This document shows positions 1-11,323 of a stretch of DNA of 64,000 nt, piece by piece. The notes under the pieces are model-generated. The model worked only from the letters and a program-made list of their open reading frames with translations, made no database searches and was not told where the DNA came from. The stretch is from Ancylobacter sonchi (GTDB lineage Bacteria > Pseudomonadota > Alphaproteobacteria > Rhizobiales > Xanthobacteraceae), in the NCBI RefSeq assembly GCF_018390695.1, contig NZ_JAHBGF010000003.1, forward strand, positions 62,001-126,000, given 5' to 3'. Every line of letters begins with the position of its first letter. Position 1 is the first letter of the stretch. The position numbers and the translations under genes are program-made.

Positions 1-1477
1 GAAGTGCAGGGCAGGGGTCACGCCGTCGGATGCAGCCACGTGAATTTGATCCTGTCCAGCAGATCTTGGCGGCGCTTCATCTCCGGCCCGTCGCCATAGA
101 GCGGCCGTCCGAACTCATGCCCCATCAGATCGGCCTGCATGCGGTCGGATGCGCCGGCATTCTCGATCCGGAACTGGAAGGTGTGCCGCAGCGAGTAAAT
201 GGTGTGGCGGGGAGAAGGGCGCAGCTTGAGTGCCGTGATCTGCTTGTTGATCGCTGCCGAAGCGGAATCCGCGTTGTCGGCGTAGCGAGGGAAGCCTGCC
301 GGCGCTTGCCGAAGTGCCCATAGCGCGACGCCGACGAGCGGGATGCGCCGGATGGAGTATTCAGTCTTCTGCCGGCGATCGTCCCGCTCGGCGACCTCCA
401 CGTGGGGAACGGCATCCGCGAGCCGGATGTCCTGCGGGCGCAGGTTGCAGACCTCGCCCAACCGCATGCCCGTTTCGATCATGACATAGACGATGAGGCG
501 CGCATTGAGGTTCAGGCTGTCGAGGGCGCCGGCGGCGAGAAAGCGGTCCTGCACCCAGTCGGGATTGAACATCGGCCGCTTGCGCAGCTTCGTCTTGTTC
601 GTCTCGGGGAGCGACACTTTTTCCCACACCGCATGAAACGAGGTGCGCAGAGCGGCGTCGACGACCGCCAACATGCCCTTGATGTCGGTGAAGCTGCGGT
701 TGGCGGTGTAGGCGCGCAGCCCCTCCGTCTCGACCTTCCCCATCCACCAGTCGCGAAACTTCAGCACCTCGGTGCGCGTGATGTCGGCCAGCCCGACGTC
801 ACCGAGTTGATCCTGCAGATAGGTGAGGGCGCGCCGGCGGGAGGTCTCGTGCGCGGACAGCTGGCCGGGCGACATGCCTGCGAGCGCCGCCTTGCCGTGA
901 GACGCGTAGAGCTCCCAGACCTCGCTGATGCGGGGATTATGCGGCGGCTCGGCGCCTAGAATGGCGGCGACTGCCGCGGGGTTCTTGATCGCGTCGCGAG
1001 CGTCGAGCGTGCGGGAGACAATCTCGTCGAGCGGTCCAGACAGGATCGAGGCGAGGGGCTTGTAGACATAGCCATAGGCCTGCGCGCGAGCGACGCGCTG
1101 GTCATGCTGGTCCCAGCTCTGGCGGGTGTCCTTGCCTTCAAGGAAGTCGCTCCAGAGGGCCTCGACGCTCTCGTGCACGCGCCGGGCGGTCGCAAGGGCC
1201 GTCTGGAGATCTTTCGTCTTCAGGCTGTGCCGGATGTGTGTCCGACGGTGCGCTGGATCTTGCGGGATGAGGGTCGGAATCCGGCGATAGTACCGATAGA
1301 CGCCAGTCCGCGGATCCCGCTTCACATAGCGATCAATGCCGCCGCCACCCATGCTGTGCCCCGATTTGTACCCCATTTGTGGCGGGATCTGTGCCGCATG
1401 ACAAGGGGTGTTTAGGGACCAGCGCCTTTGAAAGGCTTGCGGTGTATGGTGTCTGAGTGGTCCCTCGTAAGAGGGGG
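1..1477. mobile_element. Right-hand end of an integrative element in tRNA-Asn (partial)
   Basis: A tyrosine recombinase gene begins about 100 bases past the 3' end of tRNA-Asn and reads away from it. This is the usual layout of a phage or genomic island integrated into the 3' end of a tRNA gene. Only the integrase end is in the window; the rest would lie to the left of base 1. The boundary is inferred, because the second attachment copy is not visible here. Confidence 0.6.
18..1376 (-). CDS. Tyrosine recombinase / phage-type integrase with DUF6538-like N-terminus
   Basis: This is a site-specific recombinase of about 452 residues that probably integrates and excises the element on the left. 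The open frame runs back through the tRNA-Asn, but residues read from the tRNA cannot be coding. The start is therefore the ATG at 1376, or the one at 1352. The N-terminus (YVKRDPRTG...YYRRIP) resembles the DUF6538 domain of alphaproteobacterial integrases. Catalytic positions visible from the 1376 start are Arg305 in GMRLGE, Arg397 in SLRHTF, His420 in LMGH and the nucleophile Tyr427 in PLYGDG. The usual HxxR histidine is a tyrosine here (YSLR). The gene looks complete and probably active. Confidence 0.88.
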   Translation of the reverse strand: MGYKSGHSMGGGGIDRYVKRDPRTGVYRYYRRIPTLIPQDPAHRRTHIRHSLKTKDLQTALATARRVHESVEALWSDFLEGKDTRQSWDQHDQRVARAQAYGYVYKPLASILSGPLDEIVSRTLDARDAIKNPAAVAAILGAEPPHNPRISEVWELYASHGKAALAGMSPGQLSAHETSRRRALTYLQDQLGDVGLADITRTEVLKFRDWWMGKVETEGLRAYTANRSFTDIKGMLAVVDAALRTSFHAVWEKVSLPETNKTKLRKRPMFNPDWVQDRFLAAGALDSLNLNARLIVYVMIETGMRLGEVCNLRPQDIRLADAVPHVEVAERDDRRQKTEYSIRRIPLVGVALWALRQAPAGFPRYADNADSASAAINKQITALKLRPSPRHTIYSLRHTFQFRIENAGASDRMQADLMGHEFGRPLYGDGPEMKRRQDLLDRIKFTWLHPTA

Positions 1478-1553
1478 TGGCTCCCTGAGCAGGACTCGAA
1501 CCTGCGACCATTCGATTAACAGTCGAACGCTCTACCAACTGAGCTATCAGGGA
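1478..1553 (-). tRNA. tRNA-Asn (GTT)
   Basis: The minus strand folds as a standard tRNA. The acceptor arm is TCCCTGA/TCAGGGA, the anticodon loop contains GTT, the T arm carries GTTCGAGTC, and the discriminator G is followed by an encoded CCA at 1478-1480. The neighbouring integrase suggests that its 3' half is the attachment site. Confidence 0.95.
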
Positions 1554-1647
1554 AAGGAGGCGACCGCGTCGCCGTCACTTCATGGGCGCCCCTATAGCAA
1601 TGCCGGATGCGTTTGTGAAGTCGCATCCGGCATGCATGTGGATATCT

Positions 1648-3456
<1,809 letters not shown>

Positions 3457-3667
3457 GCAGTTCCTTTAAAGCGGGCGACAGCCGTGAAACGCGCGCGACC
3501 CCGCTACGCTGTCCGTGGGGGCGGCTTCAGCGGCGAGGTTTCATCAACGACGATCGACCAGCATTGTCAAACGATCGAGCTTCGCGGGCCTTCCGCCCGC
3601 TACTCCCTGTTGTGGGCGCAACACGCGCCGCCGGTGCCTTTCGGCGTCTCGGCGGCGCGTGCGCTAT

Positions 3668-3741
3668 TGGAGGCCACGGAGGGAATCGAACCCCCGTACG
3701 CGGATTTGCAGTCCGCTGCGTAACCACTCCGCCACGTGGCC
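3668..3741 (-). tRNA. tRNA-Cys (GCA)
   Basis: Read on the minus strand, the sequence forms a cloverleaf with acceptor GGCCACG/CGTGGCC, anticodon loop CTGCAAA and T arm GGTTCGATTCC. The discriminator T is followed by an encoded CCA. The length is 74 nt. Confidence 0.95.
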
Positions 3742-4112
3742 GCAGACAACGAAGCGCTCCGAAGAGGCGTTCGCCTTGCAGCCGAGGCGCCTCATAACAG
3801 AGCCGCTCGCGGACGGCAACGGAGGATGGCCGCTCGTCCCCGCTCGTGTGCAGTGCGGTGGACGATGAGAACAGATCAACCCGTCCGGTGGACGATCAGG
3901 CCGACAAGAAGGGCGGGCGACGTTCTTGCGGAGCACGCGGGCACGCGCGCGTAACCTACACTTGGGGACGGGACCGCACTTAAGAACTCTTGCCAAGCCG
4001 GCGTGCGTCGCACTACTCATGACGAGCCGCGAGGGCGGAAAACAGGGTGGGGAGCCTTGCCCGCAGCCTCCTCGCCGGCGTTTCCGGGGAACGTAGTCGG
4101 GATTGCGCCAGA
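3742..4112. other. Intergenic interval, no gene recognised
   Basis: These 371 bases lie between tRNA-Cys and the methyltransferase. They contain a short imperfect direct repeat (GGTGGACGAT at about 3860 and 3898) and presumably the methyltransferase promoter. No convincing coding sequence or RNA gene is visible. Confidence 0.5.
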
Positions 4113-4775
4113 ATGATCGATTTCGCTGAAATGCGCCGTGCCATGGTCGACGCGCAGGTGCGGGCGAATGACGTGACCGATCTCAAGATCGTCGCCGCCA
4201 TGATGGAGACGCCGCGCGAGCGCTTCGTTCCCGCCGCGCTGCGCAACTTCGCCTATATCGACGACGATCTCCTGGTGAAGGAGGGCGCTCCCTCCCGCTA
4301 TCTCATGGAGCCGATGGTGCTCGCCAAGCTGCTGCAGGCGGCCGAGATCGGCGATGGCGACCTGGTGCTCGATGTCGGCGCCGCCACCGGCTACTCCACC
4401 GCCGTGCTGGCCAAGCTCGCCGGCCAGGTGGTCTCGCTGGAAGAGGATGCCGAGCTGGCCGACCAGGGCGCCGGCGTGCTCACCGACCTCGGCCTGCTCA
4501 ACGCCGCCTATGTGAAGGGATCGCTCACCGCCGGTTGGCCGGCCGAGGCGCCCTATGACGCGATCCTGCTGAACGGCTCGGTCGACGAGGCGCCCAAGGC
4601 GCTGCTGTCCCAGCTGAAGCCGGGCGGGCGACTCGTTGCGGTGATCGGTCGCGGTCGCGCCGGCCGCGCCACCGTGTTCACCAACACCCCCGGCGGCGTC
4701 GGTTCACGTATCGTCTTCGACGCCGCCGTGCCCACCCTGCCGGGCTTCGAGGCCGTGCCGACCTTTGTATTCTAA
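4113..4775 (+). CDS. PIMT-like SAM-dependent methyltransferase
   Basis: The product of 220 residues belongs to the protein-L-isoaspartate O-methyltransferase family. The ATG at 4113 is preferred because conserved sequence starts there (MIDFAEMRRAMVDAQV); the frame upstream is not family-like. SAM motif I is VLDVGAATGY at about residues 83-93, and RERFVP is typical of the N-terminal part. It differs from the canonical Pcm at 33452-34117: the SQP substrate motif is replaced by YLMEPMV. It may therefore repair isoaspartate or act on another target. It lies just upstream of the tolC-like gene. A hairpin (4780-4819) without a T run separates the two. Confidence 0.85.
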   Translation: MIDFAEMRRAMVDAQVRANDVTDLKIVAAMMETPRERFVPAALRNFAYIDDDLLVKEGAPSRYLMEPMVLAKLLQAAEIGDGDLVLDVGAATGYSTAVLAKLAGQVVSLEEDAELADQGAGVLTDLGLLNAAYVKGSLTAGWPAEAPYDAILLNGSVDEAPKALLSQLKPGGRLVAVIGRGRAGRATVFTNTPGGVGSRIVFDAAVPTLPGFEAVPTFVF

Positions 4776-4954
4776 GGCTTTGCGCGGGGCTGTGGCTGAT
4801 CTGCCGCGGCTCCCCGCAAAATGGTTCCCGGTTGCTTACTCCCGGTTCACAGCTCCTCTTCCTCCTCCTATTCTGACAGTCCGTCATACATAGATGAGAA
4901 TCAGCCGATGGTAGCTGGTTCCGTTCTAGTCGCGCGTTGTGCAGGGGTTTGAGC

Positions 4955-6370
4955 ATGTGGCTTGATGCTACCGGGGGCAGGCTGGTCGCGTCCGCGATTG
5001 CCGTTTTCGTCATTGGAACGTCGCTTCCGGCCGCAGCTCAGACGCTCGATCAGGCTCTGGTCTCGGCCTATAACGGCAATCCTACGTTGAATTCGCAGCG
5101 TGCCGCGACCCGCGCCACCGATGAATACGTGCCGATCGCGCTGGGCGGCTATCGCCCGCAGGTGTTCGGCAGCGCCAGCATCGGCGCGGAGTGGGCGGAG
5201 ACGCGCGTCTCATCCGGCAGCGCCGCCGCGCTGCTGAACAACGGCAACACGATCAGCAACAACCGGCTGTTCCCGTCGGGATTCGGCGTCACCATCAGCC
5301 AGACCATCTATGACGGCCTGCGCACCGCCAATTCGGTGCGCGGCGCCGAATCGCAGGTGAGGGGCCAGCGTGAGCTGCTGCGCAACACCGAACAGCTGGT
5401 GCTGCTCGACGGCGTGACCGCCTATATGAACGTGCTGCAGAACTCGGCGCTGGTGGAGCTGCAGAAGCAGAACCTGGCGGCGTTGCAGGAAGAGCTGCGC
5501 GCGGCACGTGACCGCTTCGCCGTCGGCGAGATCACCCGCACCGACGTCGCCCAGGCCGAGGCCTCGGTCGCCAACGCCCAGAGCCTGCTGTCGCAGGCTC
5601 AGTCCAACCTGACCACCTCGCAGGCGGTGTTCTTCCAGGTGACCGGGCTGAAGGCGGTCAAGCTGGCGCCCGGCCGGCCGATCGACCCGATGCTGCCGAA
5701 GAATGTCGACGCCGCGATCCAGCTGGGCCTCGGCAATCATCCGGCGATCAAGGCCGCCGAATTCGCGGTCGACGCCTCGATGTCGAACGTGAAGGTGGCC
5801 GAATCGGCGCTGTCGCCGCAGCTGACCCTCAACGGCGCGGCGGCCTCCAACTACAACTCGTCCGCGAACACAGAGCGAGCCACCAGCGCCGCCGCGACGC
5901 TCAACCTCTCTGTGCCGATCTACCAGGGCGGTGGCGAGTTCGCGACCATCCGGCAGAGCAAGGAACTGCTTAGCCAGTCGCGCATCGAGGTCGACGTCAA
6001 CCGCGACCAGATCCGGGCGAATGTCGTGCAGTACTGGGGCGCGCTGGTGGCGTCGAAGGACGCCATCGAATCGGCGCAGGCCTCGGTGGCCGCCAACGAG
6101 ATCGCGCTGCGCGGCGTGCGCGAGGAATGGCGCGTCGGCCAGCGCACCACGCTCGACGTGCTGAATGCTCAGACGGCGCTGTTCAACGCCCGCGCCAGCC
6201 TCGTCATCGCCCAGCGCGACCGGGTGGTCGCCTCCTATGCGGTGCTGTCGGCGATCGGCGATCTCAACTCCACCAAGCTGCGCCTGAAGGTGGCCACCTA
6301 CAACCCGAAGGTCCATTACGACCAGGTGCGCGATGCCTGGATCGGCGTGCGCACCCCCGGCGGGCAGTGA
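4955..6370 (+). CDS. tolC: TolC-family outer-membrane efflux channel
   Basis: This 471-residue protein is the outer-membrane and periplasmic tunnel used by type I secretion systems and tripartite efflux pumps. A signal peptide is visible (residues 1 to about 28, ending LPAAA). It is followed by the two-fold OEP repeats rich in Ala, Gln and Asn with TolC-like phrases (TLDQALVSAYNGNPTL, VGQRTTLDVLNAQTALFNAR). The ATG at 4955 is chosen over a TTG at 4937 because it gives a clean signal peptide. No inner-membrane pump partner is adjacent, so it probably serves several pumps. Confidence 0.92.
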   Translation: MWLDATGGRLVASAIAVFVIGTSLPAAAQTLDQALVSAYNGNPTLNSQRAATRATDEYVPIALGGYRPQVFGSASIGAEWAETRVSSGSAAALLNNGNTISNNRLFPSGFGVTISQTIYDGLRTANSVRGAESQVRGQRELLRNTEQLVLLDGVTAYMNVLQNSALVELQKQNLAALQEELRAARDRFAVGEITRTDVAQAEASVANAQSLLSQAQSNLTTSQAVFFQVTGLKAVKLAPGRPIDPMLPKNVDAAIQLGLGNHPAIKAAEFAVDASMSNVKVAESALSPQLTLNGAAASNYNSSANTERATSAAATLNLSVPIYQGGGEFATIRQSKELLSQSRIEVDVNRDQIRANVVQYWGALVASKDAIESAQASVAANEIALRGVREEWRVGQRTTLDVLNAQTALFNARASLVIAQRDRVVASYAVLSAIGDLNSTKLRLKVATYNPKVHYDQVRDAWIGVRTPGGQ

Positions 6371-6403
6371 CGCCGCCGCCTTTCCCGTTCCCGACGGATC
6401 AAG

Positions 6404-6434
6404 ATGCCCGGCCTCGCGCCGGGCATTTTCGTTT
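6404..6434 (+). terminator. Rho-independent terminator after tolC
   Basis: A perfect 8-bp stem (TGCCCGGC/GCCGGGCA) with a 5-nt loop is followed by TTTTCGTTT, 34 bases after the tolC stop. Confidence 0.8.
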
Positions 6435-6758
6435 GCGTGGGTTCAACCTTTGCCGGCGGGAGGCCGTTTCCGGCCCGTGCGCGTGTCTCAAAGGAAGCGG
6501 CGTGTCGGTGCCGCGTTGTCCGGGAGTGGACGACGGCTTTCGCCGGCCCAGCCGCCGCACGACGGCGCCGGGGCGGGTCGCAGGCGAGAAAACCTCTGGA
6601 TGAAAGGCGGAAAAGCGCTGATCATCCACAAGGTTGCGACGTCTTGATGGCGTGACATCGGTGCCAGTGGCATGTTTACAAAATATTAAGGTATGATTCG
6701 CGCGATCGGCAGATCCGCTGATCATGTGAGTACGCGTTTCAAGGATCGGAAGCAGCGC
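6435..6758. promoter_or_regulatory. popZ upstream region with AT-rich promoter-like patch
   Basis: These 324 bases have no recognisable gene. An AT-rich patch at about 6672-6692 (TTTACAAAATATTAAGG) stands out from the GC-rich background. It is the best candidate for the popZ promoter or a cell-cycle regulator site. It resembles, but does not match, the paired TTAA CtrA motif (spacer 6 rather than 7). Confidence 0.3.
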
Positions 6759-7664
6759 ATGTCGGTGAGTGCGAGGGCGAACGAGCCGTCGATGGAAGAG
6801 ATCCTCGCCTCGATCAGGCGGATCATCTCCGACGATGTTGCCGGCGAGAGCGAGGCCGCGCGGACGGTCAGCCTCGTCGAGGTTGTCGAGACCGCCCCGG
6901 AAGCGGACGACGCGCCGCTGGAAACCGCCGCGCCGGGGCCCGACGACGACGCTCCGACCGCCGCGGAGGAGGCGCACGAGGCCTCCGCCCCGCTCGATCC
7001 TGCCGCCCCTTCCGAAGCCCTTGCGGACGAGCCAGACGCCGCCCTGCAGGTGGCAGAGAGCGCGCCGGCTCCCGTCGCCACGCCATCGAAGCCGGTCCAG
7101 CGCGAGGCCGCGCCGGCCGTCGCGTCGGCACCCGCCGCCGTATTTGTGCCGGCCCGGTCCGGGCTTTCCACTGTCGAGCGCGCCGTGCATGCGGAACTCG
7201 ATGGGCTGGCCGGCAGTTTGCATGCACAGGTCATGGCTGCCGTGACCCGATCCGTCGAAACCCTCTCCCCCAAAGCCTTCCCGGAGACTGTCGATATGCA
7301 GGTGCAAGCCAAGCCCGCCGTGGTTTCGTCGCGTCCCGCCTCCACCCACGCCGAGCGCCGCACCGCCGAGGAAGCCTACGCCGAAGTCGCGCGCGCCGAG
7401 CCGCGCTCGCTGCTGGCGCGCGCCGCGCTCGCCGAGGCCGACAGCCGGCCGAACCGGCTGGTCTCCGGCGCCGCCGGCGAATCGGTGGCGAATTCCTTCG
7501 GCGCGCTGTCCCGCACCGTCGCCTCCAACACCCGCTCGATGGAGGACGTGGTGACCGATGCGCTGCGCCCGATGCTGCGCAGCTGGCTCGACGAGAACCT
7601 GCCGGAGCTGGTCGAGCGGCTGGTGCGCGCCGAGATCGAGCGCGTGGCCCGTCACGGCCAGTGA
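6759..7664 (+). CDS. popZ: PopZ-like polar organizing protein (DUF2497)
   Basis: This 301-residue protein has the three-part PopZ layout. There is a short conserved N-terminal helix (EPSMEEILASIRRIISDD, residues 9-26), a long acidic Pro/Ala/Glu-rich disordered linker, and a conserved C-terminal oligomerisation region (residues ~215-301, MEDVVTDALRPMLRSWLDENLP). In Caulobacter and Rhizobiales, PopZ forms polar condensates that anchor the chromosome origin and recruit cell-cycle kinases. The ATG at 6759 has a good AAGGA ribosome site and precedes the conserved helix. The neighbour valS matches the usual popZ-valS arrangement of this order. Confidence 0.9.
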   Translation: MSVSARANEPSMEEILASIRRIISDDVAGESEAARTVSLVEVVETAPEADDAPLETAAPGPDDDAPTAAEEAHEASAPLDPAAPSEALADEPDAALQVAESAPAPVATPSKPVQREAAPAVASAPAAVFVPARSGLSTVERAVHAELDGLAGSLHAQVMAAVTRSVETLSPKAFPETVDMQVQAKPAVVSSRPASTHAERRTAEEAYAEVARAEPRSLLARAALAEADSRPNRLVSGAAGESVANSFGALSRTVASNTRSMEDVVTDALRPMLRSWLDENLPELVERLVRAEIERVARHGQ

Positions 7665-7736
7665 TGCGAGCGGGCGCTGGCTCCGGGCGCGCCCGGATGG
7701 CCCCGCGCCGTCGCTTCCGCCGGGCCGGCGAGACCG

Positions 7737-7763
7737 CCGGAAATCCTTTGGGGGGATTTCCGG
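7737..7763. repeat. Perfect 10-bp inverted repeat between popZ and valS
   Basis: The arms CCGGAAATCC and GGATTTCCGG flank a 7-base loop (TTTGGGG). No T run follows. It could be a hairpin attenuating read-through or a protein-binding dyad in the 197-base gap before valS. Confidence 0.5.
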
Positions 7764-7861
7764 AAGCTTGACGATGCCTGCCCGGCGACCAAGGCAATAT
7801 TGACTCGAGCGTCCCGCTCCGCTTTCTGTCGCACCGTTTCCCGTGGTGCCCCGGAGCCGAC

Positions 7862-10699
7862 ATGCTCGACAACAGGTTCGATCCCGCCGCCGTCGAAGGC
7901 CGCATCTACCAGGCATGGCTCGACGCCGATGCCTTCAAGGCCGGCCGTCCCGAGCGGGTAGGGGCCGAGCCCTACTGCATCGTCATCCCGCCGCCGAACG
8001 TCACCGGCTCGCTCCATATGGGGCACGCGCTCAACAACACGCTGCAGGACGTGCTCTGCCGCTTCGAGCGCATGCGCGGCAAGGACGTGCTGTGGCAGGT
8101 CGGTACCGACCATGCCGGCATCGCCACCCAGATGGTGGTCGAGCGCCAGCTCGCCGAGCGCCAGCAGCCCGGTCGCCGCGACATGGGGCGCGCCGCCTTC
8201 GTCGAGCGCGTCTGGGCGTGGAAGGAAGAGTCCGGCGGCACCATCATCAACCAGCTGAAGCGCCTCGGCGCCTCCTGCGACTGGTCGCGCGAGCGCTTCA
8301 CCATGGATGAGGGGCTGTCGCGCGCGGTCCTGAAGGTGTTCGTGCGCCTCTACAAGCAGGGGCTGATCTACAAGGACAAGCGGCTGGTCAACTGGGACCC
8401 GAAGTTCCAGTCGGCGATCTCCGACCTCGAGGTGATCCAGGTCGAGGTGAAGGGCAATCTCTGGCACTTCCGCTACCCGCTGGCCGGCGACGTCACCTAT
8501 GAGCACCCGATCGCCTTCGACGAGAGCGGCAAGGCGACCGAGTACGAGACGCGCGACTACATCGTCGTCGCGACGACCCGGCCGGAGACCATGCTGGGCG
8601 ACACCGCCGTGGCGGTGCATCCCGAGGACACCCGCTATCTCGGCCTGGTCGCCGCTGGCGCCAAGGTGCGCCTGCCGCTGGTCGGCCGGCTGATCCCCAT
8701 CGTCGCCGACACCTATTCCGACCCCACCAAGGGCACCGGCGCGGTGAAGATCACCCCGGCGCACGACTTCAACGACTTCGAAGTCGGCAAGCGCGCCGGC
8801 GTGCCGATGATCAACGTGCTCGACGCCGAGGCGCGGCTCGTCCTGTCGGGCAATGCCGAGTTCCTCGAGGGCGCCGCCGACGGCGCCGATCTCGACGCGG
8901 TGCTGGCGCTGCACGGCCAGAGCCGCGAGGCGGCGCGCAAGGCCGTCCTCGCCCTGATGGAGGAGCGCGGGCTGCTCGACAAGATCGAGCCGCACACCCA
9001 CATGGTGCCGCATGGCGACCGCTCCAACGTCGTCATCGAGCCCTGGCTCACCGACCAGTGGTATGTCGATGCCCACACGCTCGCCCAGCCGGCGCTGAAG
9101 GCGGTGCGCGACGGGCGCACCAGCTTCATCCCGAAGAACTGGGAGAAGACCTATTTCGAGTGGCTGGAGAACATCCAGCCCTGGTGCATCTCCCGCCAGC
9201 TCTGGTGGGGCCACCAGATCCCGGCCTGGTACGGGCCGGACGGCACCGTCTTCGTCGAGGAGACCGAGGAAGCGGCCATCGCCGCCGCGCTCGCCCATTG
9301 CGTGCAGGCCGGCATCATCACCGAGGCCGAGGCCGAGGACTATGCCGGCGACCCCGACAAGGCGGCCGGGCTGATCACCCGCGACGAGGACGTGCTCGAC
9401 ACCTGGTTCTCCTCCGCGCTGTGGCCGTTCTCCACGCTGGGCTGGCCGGACGAGACGCGCGAGCTCGAGCGCTTCTACCCGACCACGGTGCTGATCACCG
9501 GCTTCGACATCATCTTCTTCTGGGTCGCCAGGATGATGATGATGGGTATCCACTTCATGGACGGCGAGATCCCGTTCAAGGACGTCTACATCCACGCCCT
9601 CGTCCGCGACGAGAAGGGCGCCAAGATGTCGAAGTCCAAGGGCAACGTCATCGACCCGCTGTCGCTGATCGAGGAATACGGCGCCGACGCGTTGCGCTTC
9701 ACCCTCGCCGCCATGGCGGCACAGGGGCGCGACATCAAGCTGGCGACCTCGCGCGTCGAGGGCTACCGCAACTTCGCGACCAAGCTGTGGAACGCCGCCC
9801 GCTTCGCCGAGATGAACGGCTGCACGCGGGTGCCGACCTACGACCCGAAGAAGGTGGAGCTGGCGGTGAACCGCTGGATCCTCAGCGAGCTGCAGGGCGC
9901 CAACGAGGAGATCACCGCCGCCATCGAGGCCTACCGCTTCAACGACGCGGCCGGCGCGGCCTATCGCTTCGTGTGGAACATCTTCTGCGACTGGTATCTC
10001 GAACTCGCCAAGCCGGTGTTCATGAACGCCGAGAATCCCTGGCAGGCCGAGACGCGGGCCACCACCGCCTTCGTACTCGACGAGATCCTCAAGCTGCTGC
10101 ACCCCTTCATGCCGTTCCTCACCGAGGAGCTGTGGAAGCTCACCGCCGGCGAGGGCCTGCGGCGCCCGGCCATGCTGGCGCTGACCCAATGGCCGAAGCT
10201 GACCGGGCTGAAGGCGCCGGCGGCGGCCGAGGAGATCGGCTGGCTGCTCGACCTGGTGACGGAGATCCGCTCGGTGCGCGCCGAGATGAACGTGCCGGCC
10301 GGGGCGCAGATCCCGCTGGTGCTGGTCGACGCCTCCAGCCTGACCCAGACCCGCACCCAAGTGTGGATGGACGCGCTCACCCGTCTCGCGCGGCTCTCCG
10401 GCGTCAGCTTCGCCGACGCCGCCCCGGCCGGCGCGGTGCAGCTGGTGGTGCAGGGCGAGACGGCGGCGCTGCCGCTCGCCGGCATCATCGACATGGACGC
10501 CGAGGTGGCGCGGCTCGGCAAGGAACTCGCCAAGACGCAGGACGAGCTCGACAAGATCGACAAGAAGCTCGGCAACCCCGACTTCATCTCCCGCGCCAAG
10601 GAAGAGGTGATCGAGGAGCAGCGCGAGCGCCGCGAGGCCGCCCAGGCCCGCGCCGCCAAGATCCGCGACGCGCTCAGCCGGCTCGGCAAGGCGGGCTAG
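7862..10699 (+). CDS. valS: Valyl-tRNA synthetase
   Basis: This class I aminoacyl-tRNA synthetase charges tRNA-Val. The length of 945 residues is normal. The HIGH-type motif is HMGH at 52-55 inside [14 protein letters not shown], and the KMSKS loop is at 588-592. The connective-peptide editing domain lies between ([19 protein letters not shown]). A C-terminal coiled coil ([24 protein letters not shown]) is the usual tRNA-binding arm of bacterial ValRS. A very long antisense open frame on the other strand is a composition artefact. Confidence 0.98.
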   Translation: MLDNRFDPAAVEGRIYQAWLDADAFKAGRPERVGAEPYCIVIPPPNVTGSLHMGHALNNTLQDVLCRFERMRGKDVLWQVGTDHAGIATQMVVERQLAERQQPGRRDMGRAAFVERVWAWKEESGGTIINQLKRLGASCDWSRERFTMDEGLSRAVLKVFVRLYKQGLIYKDKRLVNWDPKFQSAISDLEVIQVEVKGNLWHFRYPLAGDVTYEHPIAFDESGKATEYETRDYIVVATTRPETMLGDTAVAVHPEDTRYLGLVAAGAKVRLPLVGRLIPIVADTYSDPTKGTGAVKITPAHDFNDFEVGKRAGVPMINVLDAEARLVLSGNAEFLEGAADGADLDAVLALHGQSREAARKAVLALMEERGLLDKIEPHTHMVPHGDRSNVVIEPWLTDQWYVDAHTLAQPALKAVRDGRTSFIPKNWEKTYFEWLENIQPWCISRQLWWGHQIPAWYGPDGTVFVEETEEAAIAAALAHCVQAGIITEAEAEDYAGDPDKAAGLITRDEDVLDTWFSSALWPFSTLGWPDETRELERFYPTTVLITGFDIIFFWVARMMMMGIHFMDGEIPFKDVYIHALVRDEKGAKMSKSKGNVIDPLSLIEEYGADALRFTLAAMAAQGRDIKLATSRVEGYRNFATKLWNAARFAEMNGCTRVPTYDPKKVELAVNRWILSELQGANEEITAAIEAYRFNDAAGAAYRFVWNIFCDWYLELAKPVFMNAENPWQAETRATTAFVLDEILKLLHPFMPFLTEELWKLTAGEGLRRPAMLALTQWPKLTGLKAPAAAEEIGWLLDLVTEIRSVRAEMNVPAGAQIPLVLVDASSLTQTRTQVWMDALTRLARLSGVSFADAAPAGAVQLVVQGETAALPLAGIIDMDAEVARLGKELAKTQDELDKIDKKLGNPDFISRAKEEVIEEQRERREAAQARAAKIRDALSRLGKAG

Positions 10700-11323
10700 C
10701 ACGCGTCGGCGGGCGGTGCCCGTCCGGTGTGGCCGGCAGGGTCCGGCGGTTGAGGCGAGGGCGGCGCAATCCGCCGGTGCCGCTGCCGCTGGGCGGCCGC
10801 TTCGCGAGCCGGTGAGGGGCGCGGCATCGGGGGGCCGAAAGGATCCTGCCTCGGGCCTCTCCGCCAAGATCGGGCGCATGCATCGGCCGGATCCGGTTCT
10901 GGCCTCCCACATGACGAGCGCGGCGACAGCCGGGTTCGGCGCGGGGAGGGCATTGCTCTCGGAGAGGCGCCGCACCGCGAGCCCGTCACCGGGATGACGG
11001 CCCCTGCGGGTCGGGCCGGGCGCGATGAGGCCGCGGCTCGCAAGAGGGAGCGCGCCGCCTCGAAGGGCGGGCGTGCGGGTTGCCATGCCGCCGCCGGTTT
11101 CCCGGCCGGACGCGGCCATCCATGCAGGGCGCGCCGCGAAAGTTCTCTTGCCGGGCGACTGGCCGGCAGGCGGGCGCCCGGGGGAGTGGTATGCAGGGCC
11201 GGCCCCGCGTCATCGAGACGTCATGCAAGCAGGCTCTAGAGGCCGGACAGGCCGGCGGAACGATCCGCCGCCGCTGCGTGCGCGACGGGGACAGGGGCGG
11301 CGGCCGTCGCCCCCTACGGAGCG
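10700..11323. other. Long GC-rich interval upstream of mgtC, no gene recognised
   Basis: These 624 bases between valS and the mgtC-like gene hold several overlapping open frames on both strands. None has a recognisable domain, a good ribosome site or a convincing composition. The interval may include an extended mgtC leader, which in other bacteria is a regulatory element. I recognise no known riboswitch here. Confidence 0.4.

Noticed and set aside
1377..1538. N-terminal extension of the left integrase across tRNA-Asn
   Set aside because: The first residues are the translation of the tRNA gene itself, so the start must lie downstream of the tRNA.
7652..11119. A 1155-codon antisense open frame opposite valS
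   Set aside because: It covers an unmistakable valS and reads as Arg/Gly/His/Ala-rich sequence without domains. Long antisense frames are expected in GC-rich DNA.
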